DNA of 64,000 nt from Hofstenia miamia (taxonomy: Eukaryota > Xenacoelomorpha > Acoela): contig SCFE01000084.1 of assembly GCA_004352715.1 (NCBI GenBank), positions 1,787,099 through 1,851,098 of the forward strand, in the 5' to 3' direction. The notes under the pieces are model-generated. The model did not search any database. It was given only the letters and a program-made list of their open reading frames with translations, and was not told where the DNA came from. The position numbers were made by a program, and so were the translations under genes. This document shows, in pieces, positions 45,669 to 57,025 of this stretch (its first letter is position 1; each line of letters opens with the position of its first letter).

Positions 45669-47117
45669 AAATATGAAGAAATAATTATTGACGAAGTAAC
45701 ACATTGTCGGCTAGTGTCACTAGATGGCATAATGACAACGTTAATATCAATTGTGGAAATTGTTTGGGAATGGATAATGCCATCAACAGCTCTTATTTTA
45801 CTCAATTGTGGCATACTCTTTGCGCTTTTTAAGCGAAAATCAAATGCAAAATCTCAATCTTCTAATGAAAGGTGAACCTCTTATTTATTTACATTATTGC
45901 AAAATTCATATCATTCGTTCTGCAGCTTCTATTACTGATGAAAATGTATATTGGGAAACTTAATTAAACAAAAACCAAATTAGCTGCTCTAAGGTGTTGC
46001 AAGCCATTACTTTTGTTATATATCTGCAAATAGCTTGTGCATAAAATATTATCTCCCACTCCACATTTCAATTGGTAGATAGATTTTGTGGGTTTTGAAA
46101 ATACTGAACTTCTCACAAATATTGCAATTCCATGTCCAATCATTAAAAATTGAAATGCTTACTTAGGTGATTTTCTAAACAGAATATTAGAATTATAATT
46201 TCAAAACTTGAATTTAGGAAATCTCGTTTACAATTATTCACTCGAATATTGATAGTTGTTATTTTTCAGAAATTTTTAGATCTCAATGCACTCATAAAAA
46301 ATGTATTATTAGATATTTTTTGCAGATGAAACATGTTATTGAAAACGCATTAATCAAGAAAATTAACTCTAAGATCGTTCAGAGTTTCAAATAATACCTG
46401 ATTTTCAAGAAAGTATTCACATATTACACATATTAAATTCTATAATTTCTATAGAAGTTGAGGTGATATATTTAAAACTAATATTGGTCATAAAAAATGT
46501 GAATCGTAGTTGATGACATTTGTGTTATGATTAGTCCAGTAAAATATTTAAGCCTCGTCTGCATTACGTACAAATTGACAACAACGTGATGGAATTATAT
46601 TTTCTTTTAAACAAAGAATTTCCACTGGTTTGCACGACCTTACCATATATTAACCTATTCAATAATTGCTACAAAGTGAACTTTTATATTTATGTCAAAA
46701 ATATTGTATTTTTGTGTACTTTGGTATTTTAATCATGCAGAACTGCGTTTATGTTGAAATCTATTGTGTGTCAGTTCTTCAAATCATAATGTGTAATATT
46801 GCTCAACAACACGGTGCCATTTAACAGTATCACATTATCATTTTGTACCATGTTAATTGTTAATGTTTAGCGGGATAGTGAATGCTCTAGTTATCTCATG
46901 TTTTCTACAAATTGTTAGTCCTACTCCAAGAGCAATTATGTCGTTGCTTATTCGACATGGTCATCTGAAAATTCCAACTGACTCATATGCAGTAATTGCT
47001 AGTTCATTTCTTCTTACATCTCATTGCCTGAACTCATACTTATTTATGATGTCTTGGTCCAAATTGAAGAAGAGATACCAAAACTTATTCTGTTGCTTTA
47101 GACATTCTAAGCAATAA
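45669..47117 (+). CDS. Second rhodopsin-like GPCR gene, last two exons (partial)
   Basis: Exons are 45669-45871 (preceded by TTTAG, followed by GTGAAC) and 46871-47117 (preceded by GTTTAG). The intron is 999 bp, phase 2, as in the first gene. The first exon here has exactly the same length (203 bp) as exon 3 of the gene at 21129-25255, and 56 of 67 residues agree by hand count, with changes mostly conservative. The second encodes TM6-TM7 with the same SPTPRAIMSLLIRHG and NSYLFMMSW blocks and ends CCFRHSKQ with a stop. No frameshift or stop interrupts either exon. Exons 1-2 are not found upstream, so the gene is incomplete here: lost, too diverged to see, or collapsed in the assembly. Conservation of frame and splice sites argues for a functional paralogue. 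Confidence 0.8.
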
Positions 47118-48699
47118 TATTTAATATATTTACTTCATCTATTGTATTGGATATTTACAGCAGTACAAGTTTTTTTATAAGGAACTCAATTTTTTCTGAC
47201 ACAGGCTATGTTCTTTTCAAGTGCTTAATAATTTTGAACAAATTTCCTTACACCTGAATTTTGCATAATTTGAAGCAGTTTTAGAAAAAATGTTTTTTTA
47301 CTTTATATTGTTATAACAGGGCTTAATACTATTGATGCAGCATTTATTCGATCTAGTAAAAAGCTGTTAAATTTCAAGCAACTAGTATTGTATATATTTA
47401 CTTATTAGAATGTTTGTTTTTTTCGAATATGTCAAAGAAATTCTTTTCTAACTTATTATTTTCTTATGTTTCATAGGCAGTTGAAAAAATGCAGACGTTT
47501 CCATTTCCTTTTAAAGCTGTTCCTTATAAAAAATACCTGTAAATCAACAACTGAAAATTTACAAAATCATCCTTCATTTTTTAAACTTGGCAGCTTTATA
47601 ATATAATTTCTTGCATGCATAGTTGCTTTTATGTTTAAGCAAATGTTCACTAGAATTACCAAATTTAAAATTCAAAAAATATTTATTGAGCTTAAAAACA
47701 TTCCAAAATAGCTTAGTGGGTTAGCTTATATACATACATAACCCGCGCTAAAAATAATATTGATAAATTTAGAAAAAAGTAAGTACAGAATAAAAGAAGT
47801 TGATTGAAATTATGTATTTAGCAATGTATACGTGGCAAAAGTTTTTTGCAAATTTCACAAAATTTGATTATTTTTACCAATGAGCATTGAATGTGGAGTA
47901 TTATGGTAAAAGTAGCGGGGACAAAAAAGGGGTGAAAGATATTTGAGAAAGGGACTAATTTTTTAATTTCTACTGGCAATAGTTTTCCATAACATTATTA
48001 TTTTATTGAAAATATTTGATTTACTATAGGTACTTCAATATCGCTGCTAAGTGTCATTGGACAGCACTTACAAATTGGAAACGTCAATTAACTAATCTAG
48101 AATATTCTCTGAATGAATAAGGAATTTGCCATGATCAATTCAAGGACTACTTGCATAGACTCATCAAATGCACCTTATGGAAATTTGATAATCAATCTCG
48201 AACATTTGCTGTTAATTAAATTCAGTAAAATATCTTGTCAGTCAAATATTTATTTCCAAAACAATTAAATATAATGATGAAGTAAATTGTAATATCTTGC
48301 AAAAGACTTGAAGAAATTTACACTCCTAGTTTTCTTTATTTAAAATTCTTAGCTTAATTTCTATTTAATGTTGTATAGCTCTTAATCAGAATTAAATAAC
48401 AAAAAACTAATGAAAAAAATGGAGTGGCACTGTTTACCTTCTTCTCTAAATTTGGGATGACAAAGAAACTATTTATGAATTTTTAGGAACAAATTCATTT
48501 TACATATGTTCATCAAACAGAAAATTGATTGGTTAACATAAATTGTCACACTTTTCGCAATTGCGAAAAGTATCTTGTTGATGAATTTTAGAAAATTGAA
48601 ATGCTACTAAAGAATTGAAATTATTATCATAACTGTTAGAGTAAGAACCATACCACTCAGTGCTGGCACCACATGTTTAGTTGAATTTGAGCTTCAAAA
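47118..48699. other. 3' flank of the second receptor, no further gene
   Basis: AT-rich sequence without recognised coding regions. No obvious equivalent of the long 3' flank shared by copies A and B. Confidence 0.45.
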
Positions 48700-48706
48700 C
48701 CTGTCA

Positions 48707-48898
48707 TTATTCATTAGCATACTCTCCATTGCTTTCAATGACATCACTCTGCCTTTCAAGAATTTTATAAATGCCTCTTTTATAAAATTCTATAGGTATA
48801 GAATCAAAGAATAAATTCAAATTTCTCATTCTCTTTTTTGGTTGTAAACCTAACTCTACTAAAAATAAAAATTTTTGGACGAACTTCCTTTGGCTCAA
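48707..48898 (-). pseudogene. Mariner-type transposase C-terminal relic
   Basis: The minus-strand frame reads FFDSIPIEFYKRGIYKILER then VIESNGEYANE with a stop. This is the mariner/IS630-type C-terminus (FY..GI..L..R...I..NG.Y). The catalytic region upstream (toward 49100) is not recognisable. It belongs to a different mariner lineage from the intact copy, whose tail reads CEHVIRLNGDYTVQ. Confidence 0.55.
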
Positions 48899-49649
48899 CT
48901 CTTAAGGTAAATTCACCATTTCGAAAAAGGGAAAATCATCTGCAATTTTTTCATTCACTATGACATCCTCATGAGTCTCCTGAATAGATCTTGCATTGAC
49001 ATCTTTATGAACTCGAATAAAAGAGCATTCCATAAATGATCTTTATTTAGGACAAACATGGATGATAAAATTAATTTAAACTATGAAGGTAACATAGTTA
49101 ATTAAAAGAATACAATTGAATTTATAAAAAGAAATATGTTACACTTCTATTAAAATGTAAATAATTGACAAATCTAGTTTCAAATATTGGTTATAAAAAT
49201 CGGACATTACTTTTGCACCAACCTGATATTTTGGTTGAAGTGATACTACATTTTTATTTGATTAACTTTTCTCAAATCAATCTTGGTAAAACAGCTTAAT
49301 AATGTAAAATGATCAATTAATATTAAACTTATGATTGCTCGTTTCAACATGCAATGAGAAATGTATAAGGGCACAGAATGGTTAGGTATTACATTTGTGC
49401 AATAGCAATATAGTTACCAATAATGAAGCAGTGAATAAATATAGAAGTTTTCTCCGAAGGAATTATACTTTTGTTTATTTTTAAACATTAAGCGCTATGA
49501 TTTGTACTTCCCATAAAATCATGTTATTTTTTCATTAAGTTAATTCAGATTGCTTTAAAGTTATTGAAAGATTATAATGATTGCAATAAGTACTATCTGC
49601 CCTATAATTACATATATAGTACAGTTTTATATAATTTGGAATTACACAC

Positions 49650-49689
<40 letters not shown>

Positions 49690-50567
49690 CGGCTGTCAAT
49701 TTTCAAATGAGTGAAGTGAGTGGACAATGTATTCTTTACAAGAATGCCACAATTTACTTCACTGCATGTGGTTTCTATTAGTAGAGAAAATTAGACGAAA
49801 AACAATATTTGTGAATATTTGAACTGTTCAGATCCTCTCAATTCAAGCATCACATAATTCTATGCCATTAAAGTGTTCCTTAGCGTGTTAATTTTTTTAT
49901 TATATAATTCTTTAATGTGCTTTACTGCAACTTCGTAGTTCACACTTATATGCTACATGCATAAATTGATATTATGGTAATTTGTAAGAATGCTTAATAA
50001 AGACAATAACACAAGAAACTTTGATACATATAAATATTAAGTATAAAAATAGAGCATTCAATATAAAAATTCCTTAGAATATTTGGTACATATTTTCAGA
50101 ATCTATATATTTTTATCAGAGTTTGAGAATAGAATAAGATCTATCAACGTTAATCGAACTAGCTTTTGCAAAAAAACACAAAATTGCCCTTGAGTCAGTC
50201 AACCCTTTATCCGGGATTATTTTTCATGTAATTTTGAACAAACCTTTGTTGATATGGTCAGGAAAATGAAATGCTTTGGACGTAATATAAAATTTTTTAT
50301 TGGGACAACTATTTTTTTCTTAGTAAACACGCAGTTATTTTGCTCAAATGTGCGAATGCGGTGCTGGTATAAATTTTATATTTTTACATGTTATAGAAAT
50401 CTTTCCATTCTTAAATCATTGTATTAGTGAAGCTATGATGATGAGCTACTAATCATATTTGCAATAACAATAATTACTCCTATAGAGCCATTGAAAACTT
50501 TAATAGCACCATTGACTATATATTTTTTACCATAATTGCACAGCATAATTCATAATCTATTCTAGTG
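48899..50567. other. Non-coding stretch with a TA microsatellite
   Basis: A (TA)n run at 49657-49688 is the only feature I can name. Confidence 0.45.
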
Positions 50568-50822
50568 TTTCTGAACAGGGGCGTAAGCAGGATTTTATGA
50601 AGGGGACATCTTATTCATGACCAAAAGCGGGGTAAAGCCCAACAAAAAAATTTAAAAATAGTGAGAAAAGAGACCCTAAAAATGCATTTCATGACCGTAT
50701 ATTTTAAAGGTTTCATATTTTTCCCGGAAATTTTTTGATTCATCAACTCAAAATCACGTTTGAAAAGCTGTCAGAGGAGACATTCTACCGTGTCCCCCCC
50801 TGCGTACGCCACTGCTTCTGAA
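50568..50822 (+). mobile_element. Short hAT-type MITE with 8-bp target duplication
   Basis: The element (50576-50814, 239 bp) begins CAGGGGCGTAAGCAGG and ends CCCCTGCGTACGCCACTG. It is flanked by TTTCTGAA (50568-50575) and CTTCTGAA (50815-50822), an 8-bp duplication with one mismatch. There is no coding sequence. A related, partly truncated copy lies inverted at 51196-51361. Confidence 0.85.
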
Positions 50823-51195
50823 TAACTTTTATGAATAACAAAACACTTCTGAGAACTTCTTTATTATATAAGTCCAAAACTAAAAATTTTGCTTCGTATT
50901 CAAAGTAGCGTTGTTCTGCACTCAGTATGCTTGTAAATATTATATTATGAGTTTGATGCTATTCAAATTGACAAACTAAGCACTGGAGTTTCTCTCAGAA
51001 GCTTAACATGGTTTTTGCATGAATTTCATTTAAAATGTAAAGTTCTAATATTACTAATCATACTAGAACAATGCATGCAATGTTTTAAAGAAAATAAACC
51101 TCTTCCTGTATATTAAAGCAATATAACTTAAAAGTATAAGTGAGTTAATATAGATAAATAGTTTGCATTTTTGTTGATTATTTTTTAAATGCATG

Positions 51196-51361
51196 CAGTG
51201 GCGTACGCAAGGTGGCATGGTGGTGAGGTTTTCAAAATTTATTTTTATTGCTAAAAAATTTAAAACAAAATTTAAAACTGAAGTGGTGAAATGCATTTCT
51301 CACTGATAATTTTTTCAATATGTTAAAAAATTTCGCGGAGCTCGCCCCGCTTTTGGTCTCT
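51196..51361 (-). mobile_element. Second copy of the GGCGTACGC MITE, one end missing
   Basis: Starts CAGTGGCGTACGCAAGG and contains CCCCGCTTTTGGTC, the complement of GACCAAAAGCGGGG in the first copy. The outer end beyond about 51361 is not recognisable. Confidence 0.65.
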
Positions 51362-52694
51362 CACTTGCTCCAAATTAGATATTAGAATAATTCCCTGGTA
51401 TTTTTATTAAGTTACAAAAAATATGTTTCGAATTTTTGAAGGAATTTCAGCTACAGTAATCATCTAGTAAGAAATGTGAAATGAAACAGCTGTCACAAGC
51501 TGGGTCAATTTGAATGAAGTCCTACAAGTGAGCAGCATCACAACAAATAGTACGTCAAAGCCCTTAACGTGTTTGCAACCTAGAAATGATTGACCCTGCT
51601 AAAAGCTAGGCTATTATATCCAGCAGGCTTGTTTTCGTACACAAGTTACGAAATTAATGAGATTCCTCAGTTTTGAGGCTGAATTTTTATTGCTGCCATA
51701 ATTTGCATCGTAATTTGAAGCTGTCTATGTCCATTATATTTCTAAAGACACAAACCGTTCTATCAACATTTTCAAACAATTTCCTCCAGGCCTATTAGGA
51801 ATGTTGGAATTTGAACACATCCACAAAATATCTCCGATAATTCAAAGATCGCATTTTCAGACCCAGATCCATTCCAGATCCATGGAAAAGTCAGGAAATT
51901 TTATAAATAAATATAATTTCAGGGCGTAACCTTTTGTGTAAAACACGTAAATTTCTTTTCTCAGTTGAATTCTCCCATTGTAGAGTAAATAGCTAAAGTC
52001 ATTCAGGTTTCAAAGTAGTTTTTTAACCATAACAATAAGAAGTTTTTGCTATAATTATAACCTAAATCTAATTACACTATGCAAATGCATTGCCTGAATA
52101 TTCAAATCCAAACTCAAAATATTAGCTAAAATCAAAATAAAAATAAATCTGAAACCATTAAAACTGTTCAAAGCCCACATGAAATTTGCTTAATTCGCTG
52201 TTTACGGAATATTGAACTTGACTTTATTTAGATGACCCTCTTTGACAAAGGTCGTCTAATGCCAAAGAGCCACGGCAAAAAAACTACCGCTAAAGCATTA
52301 TGGCCATCAACAAGCTAAGGTTAAAATATACTTTTCACGGCCGTCTATGGCCCAAAAAAATTGATTTGGGCGAAGAAAACAATTGACTCTGCGAAAGAAC
52401 TTGGACAATTATAATATAAATGTAACCGTTGGCTAATTGGTAAAATTTCCAATAGGCCGGCCAGCATTTAGGCAGAGATTGGTCCTAAGTTTTCAGCATA
52501 TGCTCATCGTTGTGCCAAACATTTTCGGATGGAAGTTTGTGAGGTTATAAAATACGTACAAAAATTAGAAAATGTGAAGCATACCGTAATAATTATAGCA
52601 TGGAGCACAAGCAAGTAATACTTTTAAGCGTTTCGAAAGAAAAGTTCTATTCTATTGAATTTCTAAATGTGTTCATGGTAGGCCAGGTGGGAAA
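51362..52694. other. Non-coding stretch without named features
   Basis: A GC-richer part at about 52240-52560 contains words such as GGCCGTCTATGGCCC and AATAGGCCGGCCAGC, which may be an old repeat. No frame or termini are clear. Confidence 0.4.
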
Positions 52695-52785
52695 GGAGTC
52701 GCAACTCGACCCGCCTAACAATGACCCGCAGTCCCGACACGACCCTTTAATACTGGCAATCCACCCGACTTGATCAAAAAAAGAT
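52695..52785. repeat. GACCCG-rich repeat end
   Basis: CTCGACCCGCCTAACAATGA, CCCGCAGTCCCGACACGACC and CCACCCGACTTGATC: the third patch of this type in the window. Confidence 0.35.
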
Positions 52786-53056
52786 TGCTATTAAAATATA
52801 TGCACAAAATATTGTAGATATTTTACAGTATGTACAAAGAATCTTTCTTTATTTAAACAAATTTAATGCCGGCTTTCAAAAAGTCAGAAGAATTTTTATA
52901 TAATAAGAAGAAATGTTTCTTACAATTAGCACACCTTAGTATGTATCCTATGTTTTTCTCATTCTCATGTACGCCTTTTTCTAAGGGCTACACAAAACCG
53001 TTAGAAAAGTTCCAAAACAATGTCCTGCTCTGGAATATATTTAAATCCAATTACTA

Positions 53057-53877
53057 CTAGTGTAGTATCATCACCCAGGCTGAGATGTGCATTAACTTAG
53101 ATGTATTTAGTAACCACAAACAACAGATTCTTCCAAGCGGGGTAATGTCTAACTGTTTGAACTCATGTACACCTTACTCTAGACCAAACTACATTTAGAA
53201 TCCATACGATTATAGCCTAAGCATAATAAGTAATCGACATTGTTTAGGTAACGATATGAGAGAGACTCCAGTTCGTGATGGGCCCACTGCCCGAAGCGGT
53301 ATCTGATAACCAAGAAGCCATTCGCCATGCCGCGTAGTCCAGTTCCAGTAACTCAGCTCATTCTCAAAGACTGATTTTATTATGTGTACCCTAACTAGGG
53401 TTTGCTGAATAGCCTTATTGCGAGTTTGTTACTACCTCACTCTCAATACTGTGTATTTAAACAATCTAATTAATACACAAAAATGCCAAGACACTAGCTG
53501 CTATTAAAATCTAGTTAATAAATAGAGCAGCTTCCTATCCTACAATTAAAATATAACTACAACTACTGACGATTGACACTAGCTGCCACAAGATAAAAAG
53601 AGTTAAAAACCACATACAAGTAAATGCAGCTTCCTAACCTACAGTAAAATATGCCCAAATATGAATAATAAATATAAATATATACAATGTCATTATTGGT
53701 CTCGTTATGGGTCTCCTAGCTGTTAAGAATTTGAGTCTAAAATAGATTAATAAATAAATAACAGTCCTAGGGTTGGCTGACTAGCCTTATTGCGAGTTTG
53801 TTACTATATGTAACAACGAAAAATCGGTAGCCAGCTAAGCATGATGTAAAAAACCCTTATACCTAGTCATAACCTAG
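53057..53877 (-). mobile_element. Solo LTR of the Ty3/gypsy family, inverted, with CTAG duplication
   Basis: The LTR covers 53061-53873 (813 bp) in reverse orientation, beginning TGTAGTATCATCACCCAGGC, the complement of the LTR 3' terminus. CTAG precedes it (53057-53060) and follows it (53874-53877), a 4-bp target duplication. It contains internal near-repeats: TAGCCTTATTGCGAGTTTG occurs near 53411 and 53783, and an ACTAGCTGC...GCAGCTTCCTA unit occurs twice near 53495-53645. No internal retroelement sequence is attached, so it is a solo LTR left by recombination. Confidence 0.75.
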
Positions 53878-54359
53878 TGTAGCATAATCCAACAAAGAAC
53901 AAAATTACAGAAAAGAAACTAAGATCAAATCATACATTTATTGATTTCATTAATTTTGTACTTGATTGAATTAACACAAAACCAAGTCATGTGATTTGAA
54001 TTTGTAAATGATTTTGTAAAACAATTATTTGTCACCTTAACTTTTGACAAATCACATGTGGACAATAAAGCTCCACGTCGATTTTGACACCGCCATATTA
54101 ACGCAGAACTTTTTCTACGTTGGCAACACAAAAACGGTGACAGGTATTTGTTCAATAATAAATATGTTTATAAATCTTTGCTATAAATATGCAACATGTA
54201 AAAAGAAAGGTTGATGGAGAATAAATTCCTTATTACTCACTTATCTTTTATCGGTTTGATTATTTATTTAAATGCGCAGCTAGGCATTTCATGTTTGTAA
54301 CGATCAATAGGCTGTTGCGAGGGATTAGAATGGTTGTTGCCTAGATCGGATCAAACATT

Positions 54360-55192
54360 TGTTATGTATAGGGGTGTAAGGGTTTTTTACTTATTGCCTA
54401 GCTGGCTATCAATTGCTTGCGGAGCTACATATAGTAACAAATTCGCGATAAGGCGAGATCGCCAACTTTAGGAATGTTAGTTATTACTTATCTTATTTTA
54501 GATCCAAATTGCTAACGGTATTAGACCCATAATGAGACCGAAAACGACCGTATATGTGTTAACGTTATTTTATATGTAGTTTTTACCGTAGGTTACGAAG
54601 CTGCTCTCATCTGTAAATAGTTTTAACCTTTATTTATTTCATTGCAGCTAGTGTCAGCACTTAGTGATTTTATTTATTATTATATGTAAGGTAGGGAACT
54701 GCTGCTTTATTTATTAATTAGTTTTTATTATCAGCAGTTAGTGTCACAGAAAGGTTGCGTGGTTATATTGTTTCAGTTACACATTAACGAGAATGAGCTC
54801 TTAAATCGAATAGTGTCCTTTCTTTATTATCACATAGTTAGGGTACGCATAATAAATATAGTTCCTTGAGAATGAGTTGATCGATCGATGGATGGAACCT
54901 CACTCTGTTGCAGCTTGGCGGATAGCCTCTTGGTGATCAGATACCGCTTCGAGCAATGGGCCCATTTACTGGAGTCTTTCTCATACAGTTACCTAAACCA
55001 TAGCTGTTACTTGTTACTCTTAAATTATATGGATGCTAAATATAGTTTAGTATAAAAAGATAGAGAAACAGTGTACATGAGACATCGAAAGTTAAGTTAG
55101 TCAGACATTACCCCGCTTAAAAGAAACTGTAGTTCAATGTCACTAAATAAGTCTGAATGAATGCACATCTTGGCCAGAGTGATGATTCTACA
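54360..55192 (+). mobile_element. LTR of the Ty3/gypsy family inside the foldback element
   Basis: Starts TGTTATGTATAGGGG and ends GATGATTCTACA, 833 bp, plus orientation. It lies in the centre of the foldback element, after the left arm. A clean 4-bp duplication is not visible on both sides because the right side (55193-55384) is unrelated sequence ending at a single N. Confidence 0.75.
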
Positions 55193-55385
55193 ATAGTTAC
55201 TCTGCAAATGAACGTGAACGTCAACTTAAAATGTTGAGATATTTCAAAAGTATTATAAACATATGTATAATCCTATTTTATGCCTTATATGCACATTTAG
55301 AGTAATTCAACACATGCTGGGCTTCCTGCATGGGTAGTGTGTAAGTACTCATATTATACTACCAATTTTAGGGAATTGGTTATGN

Positions 55386-55610
55386 TAACTGGAGTCTCTG
55401 TCATACAGTTACCTAAACCATGGCTGTTACTTGTTACTCTTAAATTATGTGGATACTAAATATAGTTTAGTATAAAGATAGAGAAACAGTGTACATGAGA
55501 CAACGAAAGTTAAGTTAGTTAGACATTACCCCACTTGAAAGAAACTGTAGTTCTGTGTCACTAAATGAGTCGGAATTAATGCACATCTTGGCCTGGATGA
55601 TGATTCTACA
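55386..55610 (+). mobile_element. 3' part of another LTR copy, after a single-N join
   Basis: Repeats about 54967-55192 with substitutions and ends GATGATTCTACA followed by CTAAATGC, where the right arm of the foldback element begins. It starts exactly at the N, so it is probably the true right end of the nested LTR or an alternative contig copy. Confidence 0.7.
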
Positions 55611-56066
55611 CTAAATGCATGTTATTGATCAAGGCAACAAATAACTAATTCCCTCGCAACAGCCTAGAGATCGTTACAGGCATAAAATGCTTAGCTGCGC
55701 ATTTTAGATAGATAATCAAACCGAAACTAAAGATACATAAACTACTAATGAGTTTATTTTCCATCAACTGATTGTTTCTCGTAGTACGTGTTTATATAAA
55801 ATTCTTATAAANAAACAAGTACCTGTCACCGTTTTATTCTGCTTTAATATGGCGGTAAGCTAAAATCGACGTGGAGCTAAATTGTCCACATGTGATTTGT
55901 CAAAAAGTGAAGTGGCAAACACTTGCTTTAAAAAATATTCAAATATTCAAATAACATGACTTGTTGCTAAGCTAGTCTAATAAAGTACAAAGTAATGTAA
56001 TCAATTAAATTGTTATTCGATCTTGGTTTCTTTTTCTTTTCTTTTTCTTTATTGGATTATGCTACA

Positions 56067-56418
56067 CTAGTGGACCTCAATATTCTCTAACATTTCTCTG
56101 AAGAGAGTATGAAGTTCCTATTTCATTCTATGAAATGTTACATGAAATGTGCTATTCTCTGGATTGTATTTAGATCCGATTACTACCAGAGGCTAAATTA
56201 CCTCAACATTCTCCAATATACTTTCGACAAGATTATGAATATCTCATTTCATTCTAAGAAATGTTGCAAAAAATTTTATACTCTAGATTATATTTAGATC
56301 CAATAAGTTCAAGAACTAAATGTTCTCAATGTTTTTTAACATTTCCATTACGAGATTATGAGGTTCTCATTTCATTCTTTGAAATATTACATGAAATGTG
56401 CTATAATCTGGATTATCT
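56067..56418. repeat. Tandem repeat, about 124-bp unit, almost three copies
   Basis: Units begin near 56110, 56235 and 56358 (periods 125 and 123) with ATGA-G-TTCTCATTTCATTCT, followed by GAAATGTTACATGAAATGTG, CTGGATT-TATTTAGATCC and a CTCAACATTCT block. A partial unit precedes the foldback element at about 53005-53060 (CTCTGGAATATATTTAAATCC), so the element split an array. Confidence 0.75.
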
Positions 56419-57025
56419 TCAATAGCTTTATTTTGTTTGATAATTCTTTGACTAGATAATGAATAACGAGGTTGACCCATTCCCATTCTGGGATATACAA
56501 AGTTATAAAATAACTGTATAAGAAGTGTGGAGTAATAAGTTTTTATTGACAAAGTTTAGCTAGAATAATAATATTTTAATAATAATTAATAATTGAGCGC
56601 AATCAGCATGGATTACTTCTTGACAAATTTTCAATTTGTGATAAATAACTTTTGATACCTCTAACATTAAAATTTATGAAATTTTGTTATTCGCAAGAGC
56701 TTGAGCCTTGTGCAACAATTTTACCATAGTTAAATCAATCCATCCCTTTAAACGTCATATTTGAACTTTTTCCACGGTTATAATCTGTAAACACTTTCCT
56801 TATTGCATTTTCAAAAAATCGATATAAACAGTCAACATTTTGTTGTTGCAAGTTTCCCAGCAAAATTTTTAAACACAAAAAATTCAATATTGTTTGAAAG
56901 TATTTACATACTGAGCAGGGGTGGATACAGAAAAATTTTTTAGAGACGGCCCAATGTTGTGCATAATTGGGTACTAGGTAAGGCACAAACTATTGAATTT
57001 TCACTTCTTGAAATCGATCACTATG
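56419..57025. other. Mostly non-coding; possible MITE end near 56915
   Basis: GAGCAGGGGTGGATACAG near 56915-56933 resembles a hAT-type MITE terminus (CAGGGG.GGAT.CAG) but no partner end is seen. The open frames here have no recognisable motifs. Confidence 0.35.

Larger units (their letters stand above)
53878..56066. mobile_element. CTAG-flanked foldback element with about 0.45-kb inverted repeats
   Basis: The left arm (53878 to about 54350) begins TGTAGCATAATCCAACAAAG. The right arm (about 55620 to 56066) is its inverted copy, ending TTGGATTATGCTACA. Shared blocks include CACATGTGGACAA, CTCCACGTCGATTTT, ACGGTGACAGGTA, GCAGCTAGGCAT and GGCTGTTGCGAGGGA. CTAG flanks both sides (53874-53877, 56067-56070). 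The centre is occupied by LTR sequence and two single-N joins (55385, 55812). No transposase is visible. The left flank and right flank both belong to the 124-bp tandem repeat, so the insertion site can be read. Confidence 0.75.

Noticed and set aside
53061-56066. One full-length LTR retrotransposon with two LTRs
   Set aside because: The LTR at 53061 is inverted relative to the one at 54360, no gag or pol lies between, and the outer arms form an inverted rather than a direct repeat.
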